Positions 35,372 through 48,276 of a stretch of DNA of 64,000 bases are shown in pieces; position 1 is the stretch's first letter; each line of letters opens with the position of its first letter. This DNA comes from Aulostomus chinensis. Taxonomy: Eukaryota > Chordata > Actinopteri > Syngnathiformes > Aulostomidae. The translations under genes and the position numbers were made by a program. Below the pieces are notes generated by a model that made no database searches, was not told the origin of the DNA, and saw only the letters and a list, made by a program, of their open reading frames with translations. The stretch covers positions 17,175,805-17,239,804 of the forward strand of contig JBBMOA010000019.1 in assembly GCA_037954235.1 (NCBI GenBank). The letters are read 5' to 3'.

Positions 35372-36986
35372 CTGTCTGGAAGAGGTCAGGGGTTGAGACA
35401 GGGTCACGCTCGGTGGGAGAGGAGCAGCCTCAGCAGACATGACAGCATTTGTATGGCTGCGCCGGGAAAGGAGAAGTGATGGAAGGAGAAAAACTCAACC
35501 AGATTGATGTGGAGCCTGGCGAAAGGAAACAGGAAGCATGTCGTTTTTATTTCAGGTCTTGCCTCACTGAGACAAGTGTATGGCTTCTTTTTTTTTATTG
35601 GAGCGCATCAGTGCAGCTATTGATAGTAACAGAGTTAATTGTTAATTGATCCAAAGAGCGATAAAACAAGGCATCTAATTTGCTCTCCCTCACACACACT
35701 TACACACACTTACACACATACACACACACACTGCAGAGAATGAAAGTGGATGTTTATTACAGGATCCGAGTGAATGCTAAGGTGCCCTGGGGGCTATTAA
35801 AGCCCTCACTTAAAAGGCACTATCAGGGAACACCAATGTGGGCTGTTGGAAGGAGGGAGGGGTGGATGAGTTGTAGAAAGAAAAGGAAAAGAGTGAAAGA
35901 GAAGAAAGAGAAACATTTGGAGCGGCAAGGAAGGAATAAACATTGAGCACATCTGGATTGCCTCAGCAGAATATTTGTGCAACATCTGGAAAAATTCCTT
36001 GGAATTTAAGGGTCCCCTCCTTTCATTTCACTTAGAGTTTCTCCTTCTCTTGTTTTCCGCACCTTCAAAGTCTCTTACCTCGGCGCGGCAGGCATGTAAA
36101 TACTCCTGCAGTAATGCACATTGAGCCATTGCAGACTTTATAGCAGGCCAAATTGGACCCATGTGACCAGCTCCCCTTTGTGAGGGGCTGGACTAATTAA
36201 GTGGCACAGAAGTGAGAGGGCACCCGGCTGTGGATTTAGACCTTGTCCAGACCTGAGTCAAACACACAACCCTTCATAAATTATGGCGGGGCAAAGAAGA
36301 AAAAAAAACAACACAAAATCCCCTATCTTGCAGAGAGTAAACTTTTAAGCATAGCATGAAAAATAACTTCTTTGTTTGTTTCCTTCAGAAGTAAAAAAAA
36401 AAAAGAAGAAGAAGATGATTGATGGTTAAAACACAAAGAGGCTACCTTTGTGTTCAGAAGACAGATTCAGCTCATTCACGCCTTTGCTTTGTATCATTGA
36501 ACAGGACGTACAAGGAATGTACCTCCCTTTGAGGTATAAAATCCCGAGGGAGCCACTTTTGTATCACTCAGCGTCCACAGCGTTCAGCTACAGGGCTCTT
36601 ACACTACATTAGAGATGCACAGTGAGGCTTTTGTCCATCTCCTTGGCAAGATCACAAGAGTGGTTCTCTCTCCTGTCATCATTGCCGTAGCAAGTTCATT
36701 AGCGATTAAGATTTCCACAAGCTATCGTCTTACCTGGGTGAGCCTCCTTGTGGGTCAGTGTTGCTGACAGGCAGGTAACGTAGTCAGAGCGGGAGGAGAG
36801 AGCAGAGCTACATGCTAATGTGGCGACCGTGCTAATCAAAAGAGATGTATCACAGCTGCCCTCTGATGGGTTTACTGATGCCCCCAAGAGTGTGCACAGG
36901 CAGGAGGAGGGCAACAGTGTCAGGGAGTGAGGGATGGAAGGAAGAGAACCTATGAAGGGAGATACTTGATAGTGAGATACAGATTA

Positions 36987-36989
<3 letters not shown>

Positions 36990-37019
<30 letters not shown>
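36990..37019. repeat. (GT)n microsatellite
   Basis: Fifteen uninterrupted GT dinucleotides. Confidence 0.88.
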
Positions 37020-37022
<3 letters not shown>

Positions 37023-37584
37023 TGGATCCATATTTGTTCAAATCAATTAAGGATTTTTATCGTTTGAATCTGTAAGGAATGCATGATATCGCTGCCGGTA
37101 TGCCACTATTCTACGACTGATTTGGCAAATAATATCTGTGATAAAACCAAGTTTATATGATATTCACTCTTGTACATCATGAGAAACACATGTAATCATT
37201 GGGAATTAAAAAAAAAGGCTTTTATTAAATTTCTAAAACATTTGGAAAAGCCCATAAATCATATATTTACTGCATTGTTTCATCAGCACAGTTTAACTCA
37301 TCACAGTGATACCAATAGAATGATCGAGAAGCGCCAGAACTGACGATGTTGATCGTCATTTCCTTTTCATTTGTAAAACTGGTTTTCAAACAAACTGTCA
37401 ACTGTGGCAAGAGTGATACTAACTGCTAGACGTGTGAAAACAATCGAAGGGAAAAATCTGTTCAAAACACAACTGCTGTGACAAAAAGAGGTATTTTTTA
37501 AAACGCTTGCAGGATTACCAATATAAGCTTTTGGAGAAAGTGGTATCAGTTTCTGGAGTATGAGTCTTTACAATGCCAGTCTAT

Positions 37585-37588
37585 GTGC

Positions 37589-37623
<35 letters not shown>

Positions 37624-37627
37624 CGCA
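37585..37627. repeat. (GT)n microsatellite with GCGC edges
   Basis: The GT tract is flanked on both sides by GTGCGC-type sequence, giving about 40 bp of alternating purine-pyrimidine DNA. Confidence 0.85.
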
Positions 37628-38693
37628 TGGATGCTAAGTACACACACACAACCTCTCCACCAGATTGCACTGTGAAACCCTCTCCCTGTGCCTCTAGCTC
37701 ATATTGTATGCCGAAGTCTCTTTGAAGCCCTGCAGAATGACCTTGCTCCTGCTCATCCACTTGACCAGCCCTTGATCTGAATGACCCAAATTAACTTTGC
37801 TGTTTTGAACCCTACTTTCTGAGAGGTGCGCCTCTCCTCAGCTCTAAACTGACCTGACAGTTTGTATCTCTCGGACAGTAATTATTATTTGAGAGAAGAG
37901 TTTATACCCTTCCAGGCAGATTTAGTATTTTCGGAGCTGCCCTATGCCTCACTGGCTCACTGCATCGGCAGATAGATGTGCAGTGATGTCATCAGTGACA
38001 TTTCAGTGGAAGGAGTACCCCATATGTCCTCAGAAGGTGGGTCACCTCTCGACTTGAACCCTACCGAAGTATTAAATCAGATTTTATTGCTGCTAAATCT
38101 GAGAGCCAATGCCATCACCTCTGGTCTTCTAATAAATCCTAGAGGTCAGCCAAAGAATTTGAGATTCTACCTCGTAACTTATGAGGTTTGACTTTTAGTG
38201 GAGGTAAAATATATTTCTACCACGAATGTTTGTATGGAGGTGGAGCAATGTCTTGAATTCTGAGACTACACAGTGAGATGTGATAACAACACTGGCAAAG
38301 GTTTAAGCAAATGAACAGATGACTTTCTCTTATTCATTCTGGGGGGAAATCCTCTACAGCAGCTAAAATATTACTTCCCTGTGCTTGTGAAGATGTAGGT
38401 TCAATACTTGCTCTTCTATATTGACACGTTATACTGTATGCCATATAAAGTTGTCAGAATCGTATTTATCTGCACTCTTTAATAGACGATGTTAATGCAC
38501 CACGGAGGTCCGCATGACGCTGAAAGCCCCCGGGGTCAAACTGATCCGAGACAAGAGTCACGTGTCGGTCTGAGTCGTCAGTGGCATTACATCACATTGA
38601 TTGGCTCTGATCCGGTGGGGAATCACCAGTTAGGACTCACTTATTGAGGATTAGCAAGTGACAGTTTTCAGTGGAGCCCACTCTGTGACCGAC

Positions 38694-38694
38694 A

Positions 38695-38743
<49 letters not shown>
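38694..38743. repeat. (CA)n microsatellite with AA interruptions
   Basis: A CA tract interrupted twice by AAACA-type changes. Confidence 0.88.
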
Positions 38744-39680
38744 CAGACTTCCTCTGTATGTCTGCTGGTCTCAGCTGACCACAGATACGAATGACTGATT
38801 GATATTCCGTGGACTGGCCTGCAGAGGATTGACTGATCCTTTGAGCTGTTTAGCCTGCAGTGCTCAGCTTGATGGGCAGCGATGTAGTGGTTCCCTCTGT
38901 AAATGGAGTGGAGGGACCACGGGGAGCGCTTGACAGAGTCATTTTGCATCTCATGTTACTCCCACATATCAAACTTGTTTTCCAAGGCTGTGCAATCTAA
39001 TTGGTAAAGATAGACATCGCAATTTTTTTTTTCAGGATACTGTATTGATATTTCAGCCCCCAGACAAACTTAGTAAAAACATCCCCAGTTCATTGATGTC
39101 GCTGCACGGTGAGTCACCTGCATGCATCGTCTGTTTTTCAGTTAGAAGCTGGACTCTCATGGCACCATCAGAACAGCACCTGCAGCTTTGACAGCCATTG
39201 TGTATGTGCACTTTTGTTTTAAAGGTAAACCAGGTTGTCATGCGCTAGATCAAATCATTGTGACGTATATATTTGCGGGTTACTCGACTGGAACACAGCA
39301 ACTTGTATTTTCAGCTCCATGTTCAACATTTGCAGTAAATTAAGTCGAGTAATGCACAGGGATGCATGGTAATATCGGCACGTCATGGTGTAATGTATCA
39401 GGATCGATCCGATGGCCAATGATGGTGTCAGTAGGACAGTCATACTGAGCCGGCCCAGCAAATCAAGGTTGCTGTCAGCACCACAAAGACACATTTATGT
39501 GGAACACCACACTTTTTTCCTTACTGATAAAAATCTCACCAGCGGTGTCGTTGTGTACTTAAACAGGAAGTGGCAAAGCGTTGTGAAGAATATCAGATAT
39601 ACCTACCTGTTGATTACCGGGAATGAAAATCCCCAAACAGAAAACTCTTATTCCAGATTAAGTGAATCCAGACCTCATGA

Positions 39681-39698
39681 CTTGTTGAATTCAACAAG
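39681..39698. repeat. 18-bp perfect palindrome
   Basis: CTTGTTGAATTCAACAAG is exactly self-complementary and not made of simple repeats. A dimeric DNA-binding protein could use such a site, but no factor is recognised. Confidence 0.75.
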
Positions 39699-40289
39699 AG
39701 AAGCGTCCAAAGTACAAAAAATGAGGGTAATCTTTTAAATTGGAGCAATAAATTAGTGTTGTTTTTTTTGCTTTTGTCGCACAAATACAAGAGTCTGCAG
39801 TGCTTCGTTGCACGCTAATGTATTTACGACCTCTATTATTTGTATGCGCGTTGTCAAAAGAGTTTTAGTTAATATATGCTTGACATGAATACACAGTTTT
39901 GCTTCTATCCTTTGCTTTTACACACAATAATGGACAGTGTATGTTGCGGCCATTAGCCTGTCACAATGGAGCCGTCCCAAACTGGAACTGTGCTCACTCC
40001 TGTTATGATCATATTCATGCTATCTAAGGCTCTCGCTTTGTTTCCTGTCTCGGAGGGAATGGCTCGCTCCGGTCTTTAATGCTGTGTTTTTGTGAGCGCT
40101 GAAAAGCTTTGCTTCCCACCAGAATAGAGCGGAGCATCACGCTCGCTATGCTGAGCCTCATCCCCCACGGAAGAGAAATAATTTATAAAATGAAATCTAC
40201 ATTTGTTGTGTAAATGACCACATGCTGTCGGATATTTAATCCCGCCTGCAGTCGATCCCAGTCATGTGACTTGACCTAGTTTTGTCAGC

Positions 40290-40482
40290 CTCCCTCTGAC
40301 TGTCTCTCCTCTTTTTTTCCTCTTTCATTCTCTTTCTGGCTCTTTTCACTTTCTCTCACTGTCTCTTAAGTGTTGTTGTGCTCTCCTGTTCTTCCTCTTT
40401 TCTTCTCCACCCTTCTTTTTTCCCCCCAACCCAATACTGACTACTGTCTGTCATTTCCTTCCTCTTTTTTTTCTTGCAGGGA
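40290..40482. repeat. long polypyrimidine tract ending in TTCTTGCAGG
   Basis: About 190 bp of mostly C and T on the + strand, ending with a good 3' splice-site consensus, TTTCTTGCAG|GG at about 40480. The sequence after it contains T-runs and no plausible coding exon in phase 1. It is more likely a pseudo-acceptor or a triplex-prone tract than a real exon boundary. Confidence 0.6.
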
Positions 40483-42934
40483 TGCAATTTTTTTTCTCTA
40501 AATATGTTTAAGTGCGTGACAGCAGAATGTTGACATCACTTAAAATCATGAGTCATCGCACTTGGGATGTTGTACTTGATGCAAGATCAGATCTCCTTCA
40601 GATATGTCAAATTATGAGTTCCCAATAGGTCCAGTTCTTCTTCACCAAGCGCCAGGAGGAGATTTTCATCCTTGGGTTTCATATCCGTTCATCTTTATTT
40701 GAGTGCCCTTCTGTTGGCCCTCACCTGTGAGCAAGCACATCAGCATCATTCAGCTTCACCTTGTCAGACTCAGCATGTGAAGGATGCTGTTGAAGAATTT
40801 AAGTACTTGAGTTTGCAAGTCTACTATTGCTGTCTTTATTTTACATTTCCTTGCAGAAACGCAGAAACTGCATTGTTCACCAACAGAAAGTTAAACTGAA
40901 AAGCCGTCATTTCTTTCAGAATCGTGTGAGTTCAACTCTGACATCGATATCCTGGTAATTTGGAAGAATTTGGACCCCCTTCCATAGTTTTAGACCTCAA
41001 TTTAGTCTTAAAGACAATAAAAACCTCATGTCATTGCAAGCCTGGGTGAAAGGGTACACGATTCCCGTCAGAAGCAAGGAGTTTAAAGCCTTTGCTTCCT
41101 GTCAGCAATTCTAAATTGGGGGATAAAAAGGTCCTATAGTATGTAAGAACAAATTAGTGCACGTTCATGAATGACGCCCAGTGTTCTCTCCTTCCATCTG
41201 AGAAGGGCCAGAAAGGTTAGCTAAACACTGATATGCTGTACACGGATGACATGAGATGGACGGATACTTGATGATGGAAGTTGATATAATTGGATAAACC
41301 CCACGGAGATGATGAAGAGTCTTGTTTTCGAGGGCGTCCTACTGTACATGCGTACATCATAACCCTGTAAGAACAGCTGCAAAGCGCTTTGCAAAGTCTC
41401 CGGTCGAAGGACGTGGTCACCTCTTGGAATGCGTGGCATGTCTCCATTCCTTAAGAGCACGCGAGATTACCGGAGCTTTAGTATAATACAGTTACCCGTT
41501 GCAAAGCCCAGCTGTCTCACGTCTCTTGTCAAAGCTGGAAACTCTGCACGTCGGTCATGTGACACATTTTATGTTTGGCTGTTTATCATGTAGCCAGATC
41601 TTATAGGCTACTGCAGGATATCCTCTTACTGACTGATGCCTGAATTGATGTTAGTTCAGAACACTGGCTGCTCCCGAAAGACTGACAAAGTACCACACAC
41701 CCTTCTTCTCAAACTTTTAAAGCGCGCACTGAATCATCATCATCATCAATCATCACGGCTGACACTACACTGTAAAGATAATCACTCACAGACATTGTTA
41801 TAGACTTGCGGAATTTAATAAATGTCTGATATTATGAACCTTTATGCTGGATTGGCCCATTTAAGAGTAATTATTTTGACTGCTGACTATAAAAGATGAG
41901 CACTTTTTGACTCCTTGCAATATTTCATGAATGTTTTCTGCATAATATGCAGCCAAGTTGAGCTCTTTAGCTTAACCACGATCTTTATTTCCTCTTCACA
42001 AGCAACTCAAACACAGAGCGCGGAAGAATATGTCATCTTTTGTTTTGTAAACTCACAACGCAATTGTTTAATTTTCAGTTCAGTTTTCGGTTCATTTCTG
42101 ATAATATTGAGAATTCTTCTACCTGATGCATTTTAATGACGGGAAATTATTATTAAAAAAAAACGTTTACTACTTAAACTGAAATTTTGCCCTCAGTCTC
42201 AGGACAAATAAATACAGAGACCAAAACCTCCTTTAATAAAGCCGTGTTTGGGGCGTAAATACCAGGTCGTTTATTTCTAAGCTCTTTCTCAAGGTGCAGT
42301 AGTCGTTGGCATTAATATGGAACCTCAACACTGGCTCTTTATTCATTATGCTGGATTGAACTCTTCAGTTTCCTGTCCGTGTCTTTAGAATTTCCTGCAG
42401 ATTTGGCAGCGTCGACGAGCTCATTCTCCTCTGCTGTCCGTTCACTAATGGAGCTTTACAGTCAACAGACTGGGAGCAGCAATACTGGTCCTAATCCTCC
42501 ATTCATATTTAATAGCTCCAATTTAAACGACCATTTTAGCCACAGAGTGCGCTTAATCCGTGTATTTAAATCTGTCCTACAAGTGTTCCATCTAATCTGT
42601 TCTGTGTAATTCTAATTCATCTCAATTTCTGTTTCACTGCAAACTCCATGCAAATCAGCCCCAGATAATTTGGTTTTGGGTTCTGAATAATGTGCCACTT
42701 CATATTCATGAGTCACATTAATACGTGTCACATATTCAAACATAGTACACCCCATGTTATCCGTGGCTTTCTTTTAATTAAATGTTGATTTTTTTTTCTC
42801 TGAAAATAGATGATGCTATTTATTATGGAGATGCAGTCTTCCATAAAAGGAAAGAAAGCCCCAAAATGTTAACACAATACTTGGAGTGAGCAGAATTTTG
42901 AGTCAAGGTAATTGGGTCAGAATGGTGCTGCTGG

Positions 42935-43327
42935 CAGTGATCCGCACTGTCTCCTCACAGCAAGAAGGTTCCAGGTTCCAGTCCCGGCTCCATCACAGGA
43001 TCTTTCTGTGTGAGTCTCCATGTTCTCCCTGTTCCTGTGTGGGTTCTCTCTGGTACTCCAGCTTCCTCCCACAGTCCAAAGACATCAAGAGGGGACGAGG
43101 CTGATTGATACTCTAAATTGACTGTAGGTGTGACTGTGAGAGTGAATGGTTGTCTGTCTCTATGTGTTGGTCCTGTGATGGACTGGTGACCTGTCCAGGG
43201 TGAACCCTGCCTCTCACCTGAAGGCTGCTGGGATAGGCTCCAGCCCCCGCGATCCTTAACAGGACAAGAGATGTAGAAAATGGATGGATGGATGGATGGA
43301 TGGATGGATGGATGGATGGATGGATGG
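42935..43327 (+). mobile_element. V-SINE/DANA-like SINE with (GGAT)n tail
   Basis: The 5' part reads GCACTGTCTCCTCACAGCAAG, then GGTTCCAGTCC (42974-42984), a pol III B-box-like sequence of a tRNA-derived head. It continues with the conserved core of fish V-SINE-type elements (CATGTTCTCCCTG, GGTACTCCAGCTTCCTCCCACAG, TCCAAAGACATCA), then a 3' region containing GATGGACTGGTGACCTGTCCAGG and GGGATAGGCTCCAGCCCC. It ends in about eleven GGAT units (from 43282). Direct repeats ATGGTGCTGCTGG (42922-42934 and 43328-43340) flank it as a 13-bp target duplication. The first four bases of the right copy could belong to the tail, and part of the left copy resembles the SINE head. The head is partly diverged or truncated. 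Such SINEs are mobilised by LINE-encoded enzymes. Confidence 0.78.
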
Positions 43328-43387
43328 ATGGTGCTGCTGGATTATCAGAAAAATAGTAATTATGATTATGTTGGTTAATATTGAGGT

Positions 43388-44042
43388 TAGTGCTGCAGGA
43401 TTTGGTGAAAACGTCATGTTGTGATTATTGTGTACAATATTGCAATATAATCAAAAGTGTCACAAGTACTTCACTACAGGAAAAATGTAATGCACGTGTT
43501 ACGATAACTTTGAAATGTAAACTATCATCAAAAATACAAAAGAAATGGGCAGTGTTGTTTAAAAAACAATGTTTTCCTGATAGATTAAATAGCAATAATA
43601 TATAATGTCTTTTACAGGAGCCGTTTCTGCAACAGTTGTGCTGGACTGTTCAAAATGCTTTTTTGCAGTTATGTAATTAGACAGGCTGACAGTTTGATTG
43701 GGATGAAGTGAACTGTGCAGTGCTAATTAAGATCACAACTATTGAACACAATTACCCATTCACACAGGCAACACCAGGCTCGCTTGTTGTTGGTACTCGT
43801 CAAAATGTTCCCAAATTTGTTTTTACCTCTCTTGTTGACCAAAAGCTCTCTCTGTCGTCTTGGCTGGAGCTCAACTAAACCTTCCGCAGGCTCGCTAAGA
43901 GTTTTTGGATAGTTGGGGGTGCACTGAGTTTATAGCACAAAACAAGCATTATTTTGAAAATGGAATGTGGCATAATAAACTTTTTTTAGGTTTGGGGTGA
44001 AAATTGCTGTTTAATGTAAAATCTGATTTATTGTTCGGCCTT
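43388..44042. mobile_element. possible degraded hAT-type MITE
   Basis: The left end TAGTGCTGCAGGATTTGGTG and right end AAATCTGATTTATTGTTCGGCCTT resemble the TAGGGCTGCACGATTT ends of hAT-like MITEs abundant in fish. The interior near the left has the expected AATATTGCAATATAATC phrase. Ends are diverged and flanking 8-bp duplications were not found, so boundaries are approximate. Confidence 0.35.
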
Positions 44043-47000
44043 GGGTCAGAGCTGTTTCTTTGTCATCTGTAACAGAACTTGAGTGAGACTTTGTGTGCTG
44101 CTGGTTTCAAGCCAGGAAAATGACTGAATGAGCAAAATGATAATACCAGTCTTTATTTAAGCATGCATCAACCTTGATTGGTGAATCTGGGTCAGAGTTA
44201 TAGAACACATTGTTCTGAAGAGAAGAACGGAGGACGTGGGTGGCAGCAAGTCCTTCTTTGTGTTTTGTCCTTGGGTGTTTGTATGTTTACATCCTCAGTA
44301 CGTGATTTCAAGATGTACTGGGCTAAGGCAGCGGGAGGAGGCTAATGGGAGACTGTGCGCCCCTGTAGAGACAGGAACGTGGGCGTGTGGAGTCAATTTA
44401 GCAGGCTAACAGGAAGCGTGTTCTGGGACCTTGCAGCAGGACTCCGGCAGGCAATGAGCTGGGGCACAGGTCGCGAAGCTGCGCCACACCTCGCTTTTTG
44501 CCTTGGAGCACCTCTGCACTGATATGATGTGTTAGAACCCCTCCTCATCTCCCCCACAGAATATTAATATCCATACTGTGGATTCATCAAGCTTTATTTT
44601 AACATTAGTCGCTGGAGGTAATTCTCTTTGATCACTCCAAAACGTCAGCTACGATCAAGGAAAACCGAGGCCATGAACTCAGGCCAGAACTGTATCCAAT
44701 TGCAAGCTTTAATCAAGGCTGAAAATAGCAGTTTTGATGCTAGATTGAAGCTAGTGTGAATCCTCGAACATACTGGACGAATATCCATTCCCAATCCATT
44801 AGAGGAAGTACATAAAACAATGTTTTATCTCTCCCTCTCTGCTGGTGATATTTCACAGCAGAGAAAGGGCCAGTGTGTGCTTTGCCAAGGGCTCTCGGGG
44901 TGGGCAGACACTCCATCATATGAACAGCTACTGTAAAGATGAGTAGAGGGATAGTAGATTTTATATGCTTCTTTGTGTCCATTCCCTAGTCAAAGGAGCC
45001 TCTTTTATCCTGTCAGCTTTTCCCGAGTCCAATCACACAAATTTGATTAGAGTCGTTTGCCCAACTACTTGTGCTGCCGGCTGCAGTGAGGCCCCTGTTC
45101 CCCTACAGTTGCCCTGCAGAAAGGTTTTCAACGTCCGCGTGTAGTTTGAGTTGGCCCTTTTCTTTTCTTCCCCTCTAACCTCATTTACCACACTCTTTTC
45201 ATTTCTCCTCCCCTCATGGCTCCCAGTCTGTGTCTCTGTGACTGCTCACCAATACTTTGCCTTCGGCTTCGTCATGTCACAGCAAGAGAGACAAATGACT
45301 GTTGTAAATTATCAGAAACTGCTGCTTCCTTGTCATAACTAACCTCTGCACTCTGCAATATTTGAGCCGATGCTTAGAGAGAATGAGTTACTCTGCATCT
45401 AGTAATTGCACGTAAAAGATTCAATTTTTGTCAAACAATAAAATTGGCTACATGATGCCATCAGAGGATGGTGGTACAGGCGACATTACGCTTGGCTCTG
45501 GCTTTAAGAATCGAGTTGAAAAAAAATATGTGGAAGTGAAAAGCAGTATTGGAAACATTGCATGCTGTCTGGAGACGAAGGCAAAGTTTGAGAATATCCA
45601 GGAAGACGACAGCTGCAGAAACAGCTGCTTTGTCCTGCACGTTGAAGACTTGCAGTGTTAGAGTTTGTTTTGTGCATTTATTTATTTATTTTTTTTTTTA
45701 AAAGGCCAAAACCAACTGAAGCGAGCAAAAAGACTTTTTACAAAATAAAGGGAGTTTTTAGAAAAACAAAAACATTCAAATGTGATCCTGACTACTGTCA
45801 AACACTGCTCATCTGCTGTTCAGAATGAAATCCCTTCCAGCTGGTGGTTACAATACTGAAGTTTTGTTTTTGTTTTTTTTCTTTACCGAGAAGCATGTAA
45901 GTCAGAGTATTGTGGCTCTATAATATTAACTTTTGGATAAAAAATAAGTTGCTGTTTTGTTTTTTTTCTCCAACATTTTTACTGATTTAGATAATGAATA
46001 TTATCATGATGTATAAAAAGAGTTTTGAAAACAGCCTCCGGTAAAAGCCCAAGGATAGACGAGCACTCCTCAATAATAACAGCCCTGAAGCTGTGGTTTA
46101 ACAGGCCATCTTTGTCGGTTATACCTTTTCTACAGATGCCTTGCAGCTTCAAATGCCACGCCAGGGTAACTGCCACTTTCATTATCCCAAGACTGTGTGA
46201 AAGTGCAGACTCAGTTTCAGACAAAGTAGGAAGACTTTTTTTTTTTTTTTTAAAGAGCTGTTACAAAAAGGTGCTCTTGTTCATTTCAAAAGCGCCCCAG
46301 TTTAGGTCTCACAAAACGCAGTCGCTTAATAAGTCATTCAATAAAGCTGTCCTGTTAAGTTTTTATGGCCCAACCAGACCCCGACAGCAGTTGGTTTTGT
46401 GACTCAAGAAACAACATATTTGAGATTTTGTGTGGAATACTTGCTCTGTTTAGTGTCAGTCATTTTGTTAAATGATGGGGTTTTTGGGGGGGGGGGGGGG
46501 GTTGGTTTGTTGTGGCTGAACATGAGAATTTTGTCTTCAAGCCAAGGTCTTCATGGGTATCAGCTCTTGCAGACTTTGTCTAATGTTCTATTAGGGTTAA
46601 AAGAAGCCCTCGGGTGGCTAATGTTGACCTAATTCATTCAAGGCAGAGCAAATTAAGGCTCTAAGAAAAGGCTGTTTACTGTTCATTGTCTCGACGTGAA
46701 GCCAGATACATCCTGATGCTCGTGGCTTCCTCTAGGTTTGACAAAATAAGATCAGTGCTGCACAGTTTCATTTGTCTCCTTTGCTTGCTTCTGAAGTTCT
46801 GGGGGTCATTCTGGCAGACCTGCTCTCAGTGACCTGTCCTGGGTTTGGTTTTGCCTGCTCAGGGACCTTCAGTTTCTCAGTAACAGGGTCTGACTTGAGA
46901 TGGAATTTTAACACATGGTAGTGTTTCTGAAACCGTAGGAAGAGCTGAAAACCATCCTGATGGGCAGAGAAAAGACTTGCACGTGTCATGAATGTCAAAC

Positions 47001-48235
47001 CCATTTTAAAGTAGTCATCACGTGGATGTATTGCCTCTGGTGATCTCTATAAGGTTTGCTGTGTTGTTGTTGTTGTGATAGAGCTGGTCAAGCTCTTTGG
47101 TTATCATGGAGAAAAGACAGATTGCTGACGCTGCAGGTACGCTCTGGAGCGGGTTGAATAATCGCCGTGGTGATGATGGCGATCAGAGAAGTGTTTGATT
47201 AGCAGCTTGAATTGGCTCCTCACAGAGAACTAGCTTCACTACAGAAAAGTAAAAGGCGCTATTTGTTATAATTAATAGTTTAATGAGGTAGTGCTGCGTA
47301 GAATTAGAATTTTTTTAGGGGAAAAGGGAAGTACTGAGTACGAGTGTTTATGAAAAAGCATCAAACTACAGCAGAATCTGTTAAGATGCACATGAAAAAG
47401 GCCGCTATTGTGCTTCTAAAGGCTGCAAAGAGAAATTAGTGTTCAAATAGGTCAGACTTTTTATATGTTTGATTTAAGTACAGAAAGAACTCATCACAAG
47501 TTCCCTGATCTCAAGGTCATGTCTGGAAATTCTTTTAATTCAAATGAATTATTAAACTACAGTTTGAATAAATTTTGCATAAGCAGCCAGAAGTTGACTT
47601 TGGGGAGTTGTTGGAAACACAACACCTTACTGTAATTCTCCAGAATATATTTTAGCATCTGTTTTTTTTAGGTTTGAATGCTTTGATGTACTTGCATGTA
47701 GACCAGACCCCCCAAAAAAACAAACAGAGCCCAGCGAAAGCCAAGCGATTTGGCCTGTTGAAGAACAAAGGTCTGGGTCTGAAGGGTTCTTTAATTCTCA
47801 ACAGTTGTTTCATAATTTCATTCATATTCAGGACTCACAAAATATAAAACTGAATGAGCTCTACCAGGATCCTTTCCCCTGGTGTCCTATGTGGGAAAGG
47901 CTTTTTTTTATTGCACCTGGGAGATACATTAAGGGCCCAATGAACTTTGACCTTGGGCTCGATCACCCTGGCAACACGGGACAGGAACAATCATTACGGT
48001 TTAAGAGAGCCCCGGCTGCATGGCTTCAACTCTCATAAATGCTTGAATGCATTTCATTCAAAAGACCTCAGTTTGTGGGATCTTGTAAAGTCTGGAAGCA
48101 CTTTGACTGATGTATCCGTGATAAATGAGGTACACACATTCATGGAAATTCCTCAGCGATCACTTATTATTGTTATAATAGCACGGTAGAACACACCTTC
48201 ATTTCATTAGATCCTTGTCATCAAGCCTTTCTCTT

Positions 48236-48276
48236 ATACATATATATATGTATTTATATATATATATATATATATA
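48236..48276. repeat. (TA)n microsatellite, interrupted
   Basis: TATATATATG TATTTA followed by about ten TA units. Confidence 0.85.

Noticed and set aside
38983..39060. GGCTGTGCAATCTAATTGG ... GATATTTCAGCCCCC, hAT-like wording
   Set aside because: Too short and diverged to define ends or target duplication.
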